From: Buttiauxella brennerae ATCC 51605
GTDB taxonomy: Bacteria > Pseudomonadota > Gammaproteobacteria > Enterobacterales > Enterobacteriaceae
Assembly: GCF_001654925.1 (NCBI RefSeq)
Contig: NZ_LXER01000032.1
Location: 92,339 to 156,338 of the forward strand
Length of the DNA stretch: 64,000 nt
Direction: 5' to 3'
Numbering within the stretch: the first letter of the stretch is position 1; the number at the start of each line of letters is the position of its first letter. Positions 1 to 9,114 of the stretch are shown in pieces. The notes under the pieces were generated by a model. That model made no database searches. It had not been told where the DNA came from and was given only the letters and a program-made list of their open reading frames with translations. The position numbers were made by a program, and so were the translations under genes.

Positions 1-117
1 GAAGAAGAGGAAATCGATTTAATGGCGGTACGTGCCGAGCGCGTCAAGTTAGAAGAAGAATTAGACGCGCTGGAAGTGGAGATGGCGGGGTATTTGAAGG
101 AGCTGGGTTATGAGTAA
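1..117 (+). CDS. hsdM: HsdM, type I DNA methyltransferase subunit (C-terminal 38 residues only)
   Basis: Frame 1 is open from the window edge to a TAA at 115-117. It encodes a charged Glu/Lys/Arg-rich helix that ends in GYLKELGYE, the usual C-terminal tail of type I N6-adenine methyltransferase subunits, where a terminal coiled coil contacts HsdS. The stop overlaps the start of hsdS by 8 bases (ATGAGTAA), which indicates translational coupling. The catalytic domain lies outside the window, so the assignment rests on this tail and on the following hsdS and hsdR. Confidence 0.8.
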   Translation, partial: EEEEIDLMAVRAERVKLEEELDALEVEMAGYLKELGYE

Positions 118-1330
118 GGTGCCTGGGGGGTGGGTAAGAACAACATTAGAAGATTTTATTGAAATTAAGCACGGATTTGCCTTTAAGAGTGAGTTTTTCT
201 CTGATACTGGTGATTATGTATTAATGACACCAGGCAGCTTTTATGAAGAAGGCGGTTTTAGAGACCAAAAAGGGAAGACAAAGTATTATTCTGGAACCAT
301 ACCAGATGGTTATATTCTGAATAAAGGTGACGTCCTGCTTGCTATGACAGAACAAGGTGCAGGGCTGCTAGGCAGTGCTGCAATTGTTCCAGAGAATAAT
401 AAATATTTACATAATCAGCGTCTTGGTTTACTGAAAGTAAAAGATATATCAAGAGCTTCTGCTGAATTTTTCTTTTGGTTGTATAACTTTCCATTAATTA
501 GAAAACAAATCAATGAACAAGCTAGTGGTACAAAAGTTAAACATACTTCACCAGATCGCCTACGCGGAGTAACTGCTTTAGTACCACCTTTGTCAGAACA
601 ACAAAAAATCGCCAAAATCCTCTCAACTTGGGATAAGGCTATTTCGACTACAGAACAGTTAATTAGCAATAGCCAGCAGCAGAAAAAAGCGCTGATGGAT
701 AAGTTGTTGACTGGCACGAAACGATTATCTAAGGCAATAGATCCATTCAAGGAATATAGATTCTCTGAATTATTAGAGATTGACAGTAAAACGTTATCCA
801 ATAAATTTAATAAAGACTTTGAGTTTGATTATATTTCTTTGTCTGATGTTAATAATGGCTATATATCTGATAAACTGAAAAAGTATACAGTAGAAGAGGC
901 ACCTAGCCGCGCAAAGCGGGTAGTACATAAAGGTGATGTTTTATTATCAACAGTAAGGCCTAACCTTCAAGGGTTTGCTAAAATTGAAGAAAAACATGAT
1001 GGTTTTATTGCATCAACAGGATTTTCAGTATTAACTTCAAATAAAAATGTATGCAGTGATTATATTTATCATTATGTTTTTAGCAAACACATAACGGATC
1101 AAATAAATTCACTTGTAGCCGGTACTAACTATCCTGCAATTAATTCTTCTGATGTGGCAAATTTAGTTATTTATTGCCCCGATTATAAAGAGCAAGTTGA
1201 AATATCTAGTGTATTGAATATTAGTTGTAAAATGATTCAACTACTGCAAAAAAAACTCGCGGGTCTAAAACAAGAAAAACAGGCGCTAATGCAGCAGTTA
1301 TTAACCGGCAAACGGCGCGTGGTGGTGTAA
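110..1330 (+). CDS. hsdS: HsdS, type I restriction-modification specificity subunit
   Basis: This 406-residue protein has the two-repeat layout of HsdS. A first target-recognition domain (about residues 1-155) is followed by a conserved helical spacer with PPLSEQQKIAKILSTWDKAI and a QKKALMDKLLTG segment (about 158-205). A second target-recognition domain (about 210-350) is followed by a second spacer ending QALMQQLLTGKRR. HsdS chooses the bipartite DNA site methylated by HsdM and cut with HsdR. The recognition-domain parts are clearly richer in A+T than the flanking hsdM and hsdR, as expected for domains exchanged by recombination. The DNA target cannot be read from the sequence. Confidence 0.95.
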   Translation: MSKVPGGWVRTTLEDFIEIKHGFAFKSEFFSDTGDYVLMTPGSFYEEGGFRDQKGKTKYYSGTIPDGYILNKGDVLLAMTEQGAGLLGSAAIVPENNKYLHNQRLGLLKVKDISRASAEFFFWLYNFPLIRKQINEQASGTKVKHTSPDRLRGVTALVPPLSEQQKIAKILSTWDKAISTTEQLISNSQQQKKALMDKLLTGTKRLSKAIDPFKEYRFSELLEIDSKTLSNKFNKDFEFDYISLSDVNNGYISDKLKKYTVEEAPSRAKRVVHKGDVLLSTVRPNLQGFAKIEEKHDGFIASTGFSVLTSNKNVCSDYIYHYVFSKHITDQINSLVAGTNYPAINSSDVANLVIYCPDYKEQVEISSVLNISCKMIQLLQKKLAGLKQEKQALMQQLLTGKRRVVV

Positions 1331-1369
1331 CACCTCGCACTCTGCGTACCCTACAAAAAGGATATTGTT

Positions 1370-2416
1370 ATGACGAACTCATCTCTAACGCCTGCCCCGG
1401 ATGGGGAGTTTGTTCTGTTTCAGTCAGCGGATGGCAAGGTACGTTTAGAGTGCCGTTTTGCATCAGATTCGCTTTGGTTATCCCAGGCAGCAATGGCTGA
1501 TTTGTATCAGGTTACGCCGCAGGCAATAACCCAACATATCCGCGCGGTTTATGACGAAGGTGAGCTTGAACAAAGTTCAACCTGTAAGGATTACTTACAA
1601 GTTCAAACCGAGGGCGCAAGACAGATCCAGCGCAAAATTCGTCATTACAATCTGGGGGTTATCCTCGCGGTCGGCTACCGTGTGCGCTCAACGCGCGGCA
1701 CGCAGTTCCGTCAGTGGGCCACGCAAACCCTGCAAGAATACCTGATTAAAGGCTTTGTCATGGATGACGAACGCCTGAAGAACCCTCCAGTCGGTAAATC
1801 TGTGGTGCCAGATTATTTCGACGACATGCTGGAACGCATTCGCGATATTCGCTCAAGCGAAAGGCGCGTCTATTTGCGGGTGCTGGATATTTTCACCATG
1901 GCAGCGGATTACCGACCTTCTACTAAAGAAACCACGCAATTCTTTCGCGTCATTCAAAACAAACTGCATTACGCCAGCACCGGTTTAACCGCCGCCGAGC
2001 TTATTGCTAAACGCGTGGATGCCAGCCAGCCGAATATGGGATTAACCAGTTTTAAATATGATGAAGTGCGCCGTACCGATGTCACGATTGCCAAAAACTA
2101 CCTCAATGAAAGCGAAATTGACGAGCTGAATCGTATTGTTTCAATGTGGCTGGACTTTGCTGAAGACCAGGCAAAACGGCGCAAACAAGTATTTCTGCGC
2201 GACTGGCAGACCAAACTCGATCAGTTTCTGGCATTTAATGACCGCGAAGTCCTGCAGCACTCCGGTTCCGTCAGCAAAAAAGAGGCGGATGAGAAAGCGC
2301 AGCAAACCTTTGAAGATTTTGCCCAACGTCGCCGTCGCCTGAAAGAAGCGGAAGGCGAGCGGATGAATATTGAAGTCTTGCGAACCATCGCCAGCAAAGA
2401 GAAAAAAGGCCACTAA
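1370..2416 (+). CDS. RhuM-family protein inside the type I R-M operon
   Basis: This 348-residue protein resembles the RhuM family, named after a Salmonella pathogenicity-island gene. The N-terminal 110 residues hold a helix-turn-helix-like stretch (LSQAAMADLYQVTPQAITQH, about 33-52) and the family motif FRQWATQTLQEYLIKGFVMDDERL. The C-terminal half is helical and charged. The start follows AAAAAGGAT at a good distance. The gene lies 39 bases after hsdS and one base before hsdR, so it is part of the restriction operon. The biochemical function of RhuM is not established. A DNA-binding or accessory defence role is inference from position and the N-terminal motif. Confidence 0.85.
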   Translation: MTNSSLTPAPDGEFVLFQSADGKVRLECRFASDSLWLSQAAMADLYQVTPQAITQHIRAVYDEGELEQSSTCKDYLQVQTEGARQIQRKIRHYNLGVILAVGYRVRSTRGTQFRQWATQTLQEYLIKGFVMDDERLKNPPVGKSVVPDYFDDMLERIRDIRSSERRVYLRVLDIFTMAADYRPSTKETTQFFRVIQNKLHYASTGLTAAELIAKRVDASQPNMGLTSFKYDEVRRTDVTIAKNYLNESEIDELNRIVSMWLDFAEDQAKRRKQVFLRDWQTKLDQFLAFNDREVLQHSGSVSKKEADEKAQQTFEDFAQRRRRLKEAEGERMNIEVLRTIASKEKKGH

Positions 2417-2417
2417 C

Positions 2418-5400
2418 ATGAACCCACTCCCGCCTAAATTTAAGGAAGAGTACAGCGCCAAACTTCCGGCGCTGGTGCTGCTCACCAGCATGGGGTGGTC
2501 TTTTCTCACGCCAGCCGCAGCGCTGGCGGCGCGTAATGGGAAATACGATGAAGTGGTGCTGCGCAATGAGCTACGTAGCCAACTAGCGAAACGCCGCTTC
2601 AGCTTTGCGGGTAAAACGTATCCGCTGTCAGAAAAATCTATCGATAACCTGATTAACCAAGTGTGCAGCCCGGCGCTAAACGAAGGGCTGAAAACCGCAA
2701 ACGAAAAACTCTATAACCACCTGCTGTACGGTATTTCAGTGACGGAGTTTGTCGGGAATAAAAAAGTCAGCATAACGGTGGCGCTGATTGACTGGCACAA
2801 CGAAGCCAATAACAGCTTCCTGTTCACCGAAGAATTTACCGTGGCACGTTCGTCGGGTGTCGGGAACCGTCGCCCTGATATCGTCTGCTTTGTTAACGGT
2901 ATTCCGCTGGCGGTCATCGAAGCCAAACGGCCAGACAGCCACGCTAAAAAAGGCCCGACTATCGACGAAGGGGTTTCCCAAAGTTTGCGTAACCAGCAAG
3001 TTGACGAGATCCCTCGCCTGTTTGCCTACAACCAGTTGCTACTATCGATAAATGGCATTGACGGGCGTTATGCCACGTGCGGCACACCGCAAAAGTTCTG
3101 GGCGGTGTGGAGCGAAGAAGATATTAGCCATGCGCAGATGTATGCGGTGAAAAACAAAGATCTTTCCTCCCACCAGGTTAACGCCCTGTTTACCCATCGC
3201 AAAGCGGAGTACCTGGAGTGGTACAAAGCCTGGCGTGCGGGCGGGGAACTGGCCGTAAGTGGGCAGGATAAGTTACTGATAAGCCTGTTATCGCCTGCAC
3301 GCCTGCTGGAAATGACACGCCTCTTCACCCTGTTCGATAAAAAAATCGGCAAACTGGTTGCACGTTATCAGCAGGTGTTTGGCATCAAGCGCTTGATTGA
3401 GCGAATCAGCCAGAAACGTTCCGACGGCGGGCGTGAAGGCGGCGTTATCTGGCATACCACCGGTTCGGGAAAATCGTTCACCATGGTGATGCTAAGTCGC
3501 GCATTGTTGATGGTTGATGAACTGAAAAAGTGCCGGATTTTTGTGGTGACGGACAGAACCGATCTGGAAACCCAAATCAGTAATACCTTCGCATCGGGCG
3601 GCGAGCTTTCCGGCAAAAACGACCACAAGTTAGCGATGGCGACCAGCGGCCATCGTCTGGCTAAACAAATCAGTAAAGGCACCGAGCGTATTATTTTCTC
3701 GCTGATCCACAAATTTAATTCCGCCACGCGGCTACCTGAATGCGTTAACACCAGCGCGGATATTATTGTGCTGGTCGACGAAGGCCACCGCAGCCAGGGC
3801 GGGGAGAATAATATTCGTATGCAGCAGGCGCTACCGAATGCAGCATTTGTGGCCTTTACCGGTACGCCGCTACTGAAAGACGATAAAACCACCAACAAAT
3901 TTGGCCCGATTGTTCATGCCTACACCATGCAGCGTGCAGTAGAAGATGGCACGGTCACGCCACTGTTGTATGAAGAGCGCAAACCGGATTTAGACACCCA
4001 CTCACGCGCTGTTGATAAAGGTTTTGAACGCATTACCGCAGGTCTTTCTCAGGAACAAACCACTGACCTGAAAAGAAAATTCACCCAAAAGGGGCTTATT
4101 TATCAGTCTGATAATCGTATTGAGATTATCGCGCAGGACATCGCCGCTCACTTCAGCAAAAACATTAAAGATAATCTCAGAGGGCAACTGGCCTGCGACA
4201 GCAAAGCATCGGCTATCAAGTATAAAAAGTATCTCGATGAAGCCGGGCTGTTCGAGTCTGCCATTGTCATGAGCCCGCCGGATAGTCGCGAGGGCAATAC
4301 CGACACCGATGAGGAGTCGATGCCTGAGATCAGCCAGTGGTGGAAAAAGAATGTCGGAACCACTGATGAGAAAGTGTATACCCGCCAGTTAGTCGAGCGT
4401 TTTGCAAGCGAAGGTGATTTGAAAATGCTTATCGTGGTGGATAAGTTACTCACCGGTTTTGATGAGCCAAAAAACACCGTGCTTTATATCGACAAGCCTT
4501 TGAAAGGCCATAATTTGATTCAGGCAATCGCCCGCGTCAACCGTTTGCATCCTGATAAGGATTTTGGCTTGTTGATTGATTACCGGGGGATTCTGGCCGA
4601 GCTGGATACGACTATCGCAAAGTATCAGGACCTCGCTGCGCGAACCCAGGGCGGCTACGATATTGACGATCTTACCGGGCTTTACCGGGCAATGAGCACC
4701 GAGTACAAGCGTTTGCCACAGCTGTATAAAAACCTGTGGGCGATTTTTAAAGAGGTCAAAAACACGCATGACCACGAGCAAATGCGCCAGGTTCTGGTGC
4801 CTAAAATGGAAATGCGTGATGGCGAGCTGGTAGATGTGAATCTAAAAGTAAGGGAAGACTTTTATCAGGCACTCTCTGAATTTGCTACCTGTATGAAAGT
4901 CGCCCTGCAATCTGCCACGTTCTTTGAAGATAAAACCTTTAGTGAGGCAGACCGCGAGCATTACAAAGTGACCTTGCGGGAATTTATCGCTTTACGCCAG
5001 TCAGCAAAACAGGATGCTGGCGAAACGGTCGATTACGATAAATACGCCGATGAAATAAAAAAACTGCTCGATAAACATGTTATTGGCGTTGAAGTACGCG
5101 AGCCGGATGGCATCTATGAAGTCAATAAGATGGGCAAACACACGCAGCCAGAAGAGTGGTCTGAAGATAAAACTCGCAACGAAACTGACATCATTAAAAC
5201 GCGGGTGACCAAAATGATTGAACAAGACCTGCGTGACGACCCGTATGCCCAGGAAGCCTTCTCGGCTTTGCTACTTAAAGCGATAGAAGAAGTGGAAAGC
5301 TTGTTTGACCATCCGCTGAAAGAGTATCTGTTGTTTAGCGAATTTGAAGATCGCGTGAAAGCACGAACGCTGGATACCATCCCCAATCTCTTTCACGGCA

Positions 5401-5699
5401 ACCATCATGCGCAGGCGTATTACGGCGTGTTTATGAAAATTTTACCGCATGTTTTCGCGGTCAATGATGAACAGGTGCAGGTTAAATGGGTGGGTCTTGC
5501 TTTTAAACTTGATGGGCTGGTAGAAAGGTCGGTCACTGAAAACTCGATTAATCCACAGAATATTGAGGCTGATATTCGCAAGAAGCTGCTGCCGATGATG
5601 TTCCAGGAGTGCAAAGCAATTGGTGGTGGGATGGATCAGGCAAAATCCATTGTGGAAATGGTGGTGCAAATTACCCGTGTCGGACTTAGCGGTATTTAA
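2418..5699 (+). CDS. hsdR: HsdR, type I restriction endonuclease subunit
   Basis: This 1093-residue motor and nuclease subunit starts at the ATG one base after the RhuM stop; a longer frame upstream lies within rhuM. A PD-(D/E)xK nuclease core is visible at about residues 150-172 (RPDIVCF...AVIEAKRP). It is followed by a superfamily 2 helicase with Walker A HTTGSGKS (about 347), a DEAH-like box VDEGHRS (about 454), motif III AFTGTPL and a late helicase motif QAIARVNR. It translocates DNA and cuts unmodified DNA in complex with HsdM and HsdS. All key motifs are intact, so the system looks functional. Confidence 0.96.
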   Translation: MNPLPPKFKEEYSAKLPALVLLTSMGWSFLTPAAALAARNGKYDEVVLRNELRSQLAKRRFSFAGKTYPLSEKSIDNLINQVCSPALNEGLKTANEKLYNHLLYGISVTEFVGNKKVSITVALIDWHNEANNSFLFTEEFTVARSSGVGNRRPDIVCFVNGIPLAVIEAKRPDSHAKKGPTIDEGVSQSLRNQQVDEIPRLFAYNQLLLSINGIDGRYATCGTPQKFWAVWSEEDISHAQMYAVKNKDLSSHQVNALFTHRKAEYLEWYKAWRAGGELAVSGQDKLLISLLSPARLLEMTRLFTLFDKKIGKLVARYQQVFGIKRLIERISQKRSDGGREGGVIWHTTGSGKSFTMVMLSRALLMVDELKKCRIFVVTDRTDLETQISNTFASGGELSGKNDHKLAMATSGHRLAKQISKGTERIIFSLIHKFNSATRLPECVNTSADIIVLVDEGHRSQGGENNIRMQQALPNAAFVAFTGTPLLKDDKTTNKFGPIVHAYTMQRAVEDGTVTPLLYEERKPDLDTHSRAVDKGFERITAGLSQEQTTDLKRKFTQKGLIYQSDNRIEIIAQDIAAHFSKNIKDNLRGQLACDSKASAIKYKKYLDEAGLFESAIVMSPPDSREGNTDTDEESMPEISQWWKKNVGTTDEKVYTRQLVERFASEGDLKMLIVVDKLLTGFDEPKNTVLYIDKPLKGHNLIQAIARVNRLHPDKDFGLLIDYRGILAELDTTIAKYQDLAARTQGGYDIDDLTGLYRAMSTEYKRLPQLYKNLWAIFKEVKNTHDHEQMRQVLVPKMEMRDGELVDVNLKVREDFYQALSEFATCMKVALQSATFFEDKTFSEADREHYKVTLREFIALRQSAKQDAGETVDYDKYADEIKKLLDKHVIGVEVREPDGIYEVNKMGKHTQPEEWSEDKTRNETDIIKTRVTKMIEQDLRDDPYAQEAFSALLLKAIEEVESLFDHPLKEYLLFSEFEDRVKARTLDTIPNLFHGNHHAQAYYGVFMKILPHVFAVNDEQVQVKWVGLAFKLDGLVERSVTENSINPQNIEADIRKKLLPMMFQECKAIGGGMDQAKSIVEMVVQITRVGLSGI

Positions 5700-5708
5700 G
5701 GGGACAAG

Positions 5709-6476
5709 ATGAGCGTCAGAATTCCTCGTACTGTGATAGAAGCCAATCGCCCTGCACTATCATTCTGGTATGGCGATGAACCGATTAGTTTCGAACGAGT
5801 AGGTCGCAGTAGCCAAAAATCGCAGGTACTGATTAAAGTCCATCCTGACTGCCGTGTCCTGGTTGCAGCCCCACTGTCAGCCAGTGACGAAGAGGTGGTA
5901 CAAGCGGTTAAAAAGCGGGCTCGTTGGGTTTGGTTACAACTGCGAGATTTCCGCCAGCAACTGGAACACATTACCCCTCGTCGTTATATCAGCGGTGAAA
6001 GCCATTATTATTTGGGCAAACAACATATGCTCAAAGTTATTGAAAGTGAAGATGAAATCCCCCGAGTGAAGCTACTGCGTGGCAAGTTAGAGGTTGTGGT
6101 GCGCCAGCGTGACTCTGCCGTGGTCAATCAGCTTCTGGATAAATGGTACCGACTACGGGCAAGAGAAGTCTTTTCCCGCAGGTTGAATGCCATGATGGAA
6201 CAGACTTTATGGGTTGAAACATTGCCACCAATACGTGTTCTGGCGATGCAAACACAATGGGGAAGCTGTTCGCCACTTGGACGGATCACGCTCAATCCAC
6301 AGCTGGTTAAGGCACCGCGTGAATGTATTGATTACGTGATCTTGCATGAGCTTTGCCACATTGCAGAACACAACCACAGCGAGCGCTTTTATCGCCTGAT
6401 GAATCAGGTCATGCCGGGATGGGAGAAGATAAAAGTACAACTGGATAATATGGCTAACCGACTCCTTTCTGCATAA
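5709..6476 (+). CDS. YgjP/SprT-like (M48-type, DUF45) metallopeptidase
   Basis: This 255-residue protein carries the zincin signature HELCH at about residues 213-217, followed by a downstream HNHSERFY segment that would supply a third zinc ligand. An N-terminal beta-rich domain precedes it, as in YgjP-like proteins. It starts 9 bases after the hsdR stop behind GGGGACAAG, so it is probably the last gene of the restriction operon. YgjP-like peptidases are often next to type I hsdR genes. The substrate is unknown; a role in processing or quality control of the restriction complex is inference. Confidence 0.9.
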   Translation: MSVRIPRTVIEANRPALSFWYGDEPISFERVGRSSQKSQVLIKVHPDCRVLVAAPLSASDEEVVQAVKKRARWVWLQLRDFRQQLEHITPRRYISGESHYYLGKQHMLKVIESEDEIPRVKLLRGKLEVVVRQRDSAVVNQLLDKWYRLRAREVFSRRLNAMMEQTLWVETLPPIRVLAMQTQWGSCSPLGRITLNPQLVKAPRECIDYVILHELCHIAEHNHSERFYRLMNQVMPGWEKIKVQLDNMANRLLSA

Positions 6477-6507
6477 GTGCCAGCGGGACGCTAGTTTGTT
6501 GCGGTGG

Positions 6508-6551
6508 GAGACGCTACGCTTTCCCTCTCTACAAATTCAGCGTAGCGTCTC
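6508..6551. repeat. 13-bp perfect inverted repeat between convergent genes
   Basis: GAGACGCTACGCT (6508-6520) and its exact reverse complement (6539-6551) flank an 18-base loop between the peptidase gene and rhaM, which converge here. No T-run follows on either side, so it is not a classical intrinsic terminator, although it may stabilise mRNA 3' ends. Confidence 0.7.
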
Positions 6552-6557
6552 TGGTAC

Positions 6558-6872
6558 TTACTCTAAATAAAACACCTCTTTCAGCTCCGCACTCACCGGG
6601 CTGTTGTCGGCATTACTCGGCATGATTTCGCTCATATGCTTCCACCAGCGTTGGCAAACTTCCGTTTGGGCGACGGCATTCCAGCGGGCTTCGGACTCAA
6701 TTTCTACCGTGGCAAAAAGTAGGTTGCGTTGAGCATCAAGATAAATAGCGTAGTGATGAGCACCGTGCTGTTTAAGTACCGCTTCCAGCTCGGGCCAAAT
6801 TGGGGTGTGTCGGCGTTGATACTCTTCATGCGCATCCGGGTTTACCTGCATCACAAAGGCTTTGCGGATCAT
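6558..6872 (-). CDS. rhaM: RhaM, L-rhamnose mutarotase
   Basis: RhaM interconverts the alpha and beta anomers of L-rhamnose, feeding the isomerase RhaA. The protein is 104 residues, the same length as E. coli RhaM, and keeps the catalytic-region His22 in the [10 protein letters not shown] motif. Its start overlaps the fucO stop by four bases (ATGA), so it is the last gene of the long minus-strand rhamnose operon. In rhizobia the equivalent gene (rhaU) also closes an ABC-transporter rhamnose operon. Confidence 0.96.
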   Translation of the reverse strand: MIRKAFVMQVNPDAHEEYQRRHTPIWPELEAVLKQHGAHHYAIYLDAQRNLLFATVEIESEARWNAVAQTEVCQRWWKHMSEIMPSNADNSPVSAELKEVFYLE

Positions 6873-8017
6873 AACGCCTCCAGATAGAGCTCGCGGACTT
6901 CCTCGCGCGTTGCCACGCGTGGATTACACCCTGCGCACGGGTCGGCCAGAGCGTTATCCAGCCAGTCTTCGATATCAGCCGTTTTAATGCCGAGCTGGCT
7001 AAAGCCTGATGGGATACCCACGCGCGTTGAAAGCGAGCGAATGGCGAGAATCGCCTCAAAACTCGCTTCTTCTTCGTTCATATCCTGAGTATTTACGCCC
7101 ATCGCTGCGGCAACTTTCGCAAAACGTGCAACGGCTTTCGGGCGGTTAAAGGCTTCAATCACGGGGAGCAAAATCGCGTTGCACACGCCGTGCGGCAGGT
7201 TGTGGGTCGCACCCGGTTGATGTGCCAACGCATGCACCAGGCCAAGACCGGCGCTGTTAAATGCCATGCCCGCCAGGTACTGCCCGTAAGCCATCATTTC
7301 ACGCGCTTCAAGGTTTTTGCCATCGTCGACCGCTTTCGGCAACCACTGGCTAATCAGGCGGATAGACTCCAGCGCGTTGGCGTCGGTCAGCGGGTGCGCC
7401 GCAACAGAAACATAGGCTTCGATGGCGTGAGTCAGCGCATCCATGCCGGTTGCCGCAGTGACACTTGCCGGGATATCGAGCATTACGCTTGCGTCATCCA
7501 CGGCGATATCCGGGATCAGGTTGGTGTCGATAATCACTTCTTTCACATGGCGCACGGAATCGGTGATGACCGCATTGCTGGTCATCTCAGCCGCAGTCCC
7601 GGCGGTGGTGTTAATCGCCACCAGCGGCACGCCTGGATTAGTCACTTTACCCACACCTGAATAGGCGGTTGATGGGCCTGGGTTTGCGGTGAGGATCTTC
7701 ACCGCTTTGGCGGTATCAATCGGGCTGCCGCCACCGAAGGCAATCAGGTAATCGCAACCCGCCGCCTGATAAGCCACAAAGCCTTTTTGCACCAGTTCTT
7801 CGGTCGGGTTTGGGAACACTTCATCAAACAGTTCATAAGAAAGCTGATGTTCGTCAAGCGCGCTAAACAGGCTTTCAAGCAAGCCCATTTTCACCAGTTG
7901 TCCGTCAGTGATGATTAACGCTTTTCCCCAGGGTTTCGCAGCAATCAATTTCACCATATCGCCGATGGCACCCGCACCGTGAAGACTGATTTTTGGTAAG
8001 GCCAACATAAAGCTCAT
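6869..8017 (-). CDS. fucO: Lactaldehyde reductase (FucO-type iron-dependent alcohol dehydrogenase)
   Basis: This 382-residue group III alcohol dehydrogenase reduces L-lactaldehyde, a product of RhaD, to L-1,2-propanediol with NADH. Visible features are a nucleotide-binding [22 protein letters not shown] and the metal-binding [17 protein letters not shown] segment. The ATG at 8017 follows AAGGAGAAT. A longer open frame upstream runs through a palindromic repeat and is not used. Placing fucO directly in the rhamnose operon, rather than only in a fucose operon as in E. coli, couples lactaldehyde disposal to rhamnose induction. 'FucO' is by family; a specialised rhamnose paralogue is possible. 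Confidence 0.92.
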   Translation of the reverse strand: MSFMLALPKISLHGAGAIGDMVKLIAAKPWGKALIITDGQLVKMGLLESLFSALDEHQLSYELFDEVFPNPTEELVQKGFVAYQAAGCDYLIAFGGGSPIDTAKAVKILTANPGPSTAYSGVGKVTNPGVPLVAINTTAGTAAEMTSNAVITDSVRHVKEVIIDTNLIPDIAVDDASVMLDIPASVTAATGMDALTHAIEAYVSVAAHPLTDANALESIRLISQWLPKAVDDGKNLEAREMMAYGQYLAGMAFNSAGLGLVHALAHQPGATHNLPHGVCNAILLPVIEAFNRPKAVARFAKVAAAMGVNTQDMNEEEASFEAILAIRSLSTRVGIPSGFSQLGIKTADIEDWLDNALADPCAGCNPRVATREEVRELYLEAL

Positions 8018-8054
8018 GACTATTCTCCTTAATATTGATGTTTTAAAAATCCAT

Positions 8055-8093
8055 ACCCTCACCCCGGCCCTCTCCCCCAGGAGAGGGGGAGAA
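8055..8093. repeat. GC-rich palindromic intergenic element (family 1, copy A)
   Basis: CCCTCACCCCGGCCCTCTCC followed by AGGAGAGGGGGAGA lies between the second permease gene and fucO. It matches the other family 1 copies at 11668, 27281, 31090 and 50718. As a stem-loop within the operon it may affect relative mRNA stability. Confidence 0.8.
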
Positions 8094-8109
8094 CCAGGGA
8101 GGGAAAAAA

Positions 8110-9114
8110 TCAAACTCGCCGACGACCTAAAAAACGCCGCGTAATAATCGGTAGAGAAATCACGGTGATCAGCATCGCGCCGACAATAATCGACATCACA
8201 ATGCCCGGCACATTCAGCAGGCTCAGGCCGAAGGTCACCAGCCCCATCAGGAATGCGGCGATAATCACGCCCGCCATACTTCCCGAACCACCCAAAATAT
8301 TGACGCCGCCCAATACCGCCATCGTCACCACACTCAGCTCCCAGCCCATAGCGATGGTCGGGCGCGTGCTGCCAAGACGCGAAGTCAGCAGCACCGACGC
8401 CAGCCCTGCCATGACCCCCACCAGCACAAACAACATCAGGTTGTGGCGTTTCACGTTAATCCCTGAATACCAGGCACCGGTCGGGTTATTGCCGATGGCG
8501 TAGGTCCGGCGACCAAAGTTGGTTTTATGCAGTAAGAAAGCGAACAACGCCGCCAGTACAATGAACAGCGCAAATTCAAACGACAGTGCGCCCCAGACGT
8601 AACCTTGCCCAAACCAGGCAAAACTTTCCGGGTAATGATTAAGTGCCTGGTCACCTAGCAATATGTAGGTGATGCCGCGGTACAAACTCATGGTGCCGAT
8701 GGTGATAACAATCGACGAAAGGTTAAAGCGCGTAACCAGTAGGCCGTTGAACAAACCGCACAACAGCCCGACGCCAAGCCCGATACACACAAGCCCTGCC
8801 GTATCGACGCCCGCCTGAGCGCAGAAGCCCATCACCGTTGAACTAAGCGCAATAGTGGACGCCACAGACAGGTCAATTTCACGGGCAATAATCAACATCG
8901 CCATCGGCAGTACGATGATCGCTTTTTCAGTGAAGTTGAAAGTGGCGTCCGACAGGTTCCAGATGTTGAGGAAATACGGCGATGCCAACGCGTTAGCCAC
9001 AAATACTGCCAGCGTCACCGCCAGTAAGAACGACTCCCAGCACAGTAAGCGGCTCCACCGTGGCACCGTGGCGTCTTGCGGTGGTACAGATTCAGAAATC
9101 AGCGTTTTGTTCAT
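8110..9114 (-). CDS. rhaQ: Rhamnose ABC importer, permease 2 (RhaQ-type)
   Basis: This 334-residue inner-membrane protein of the ribose/autoinducer-2 type (RbsC/LsrC-like) has about eight to ten hydrophobic segments. It keeps the family signature IAREIDLSVASTIALSS near residues 75-95 and the late AVLGGVNILGGSGS motif that couples to the ATPase. The start overlaps the previous permease by four bases. With RhaP it forms the pore of the rhamnose importer. Substrate assignment rests on the operon (rhaBAD upstream, rhaM downstream) and on the gene order S-T-P-Q shared with rhizobial rhamnose transporters. Confidence 0.88.
   Translation of the reverse strand: MNKTLISESVPPQDATVPRWSRLLCWESFLLAVTLAVFVANALASPYFLNIWNLSDATFNFTEKAIIVLPMAMLIIAREIDLSVASTIALSSTVMGFCAQAGVDTAGLVCIGLGVGLLCGLFNGLLVTRFNLSSIVITIGTMSLYRGITYILLGDQALNHYPESFAWFGQGYVWGALSFEFALFIVLAALFAFLLHKTNFGRRTYAIGNNPTGAWYSGINVKRHNLMLFVLVGVMAGLASVLLTSRLGSTRPTIAMGWELSVVTMAVLGGVNILGGSGSMAGVIIAAFLMGLVTFGLSLLNVPGIVMSIIVGAMLITVISLPIITRRFLGRRRV

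Noticed and set aside
8018-8113. N-terminal extension of the lactaldehyde reductase
   Set aside because: The extension is encoded by a palindromic repeat and lies upstream of a strong AAGGAG site and the conserved family start.
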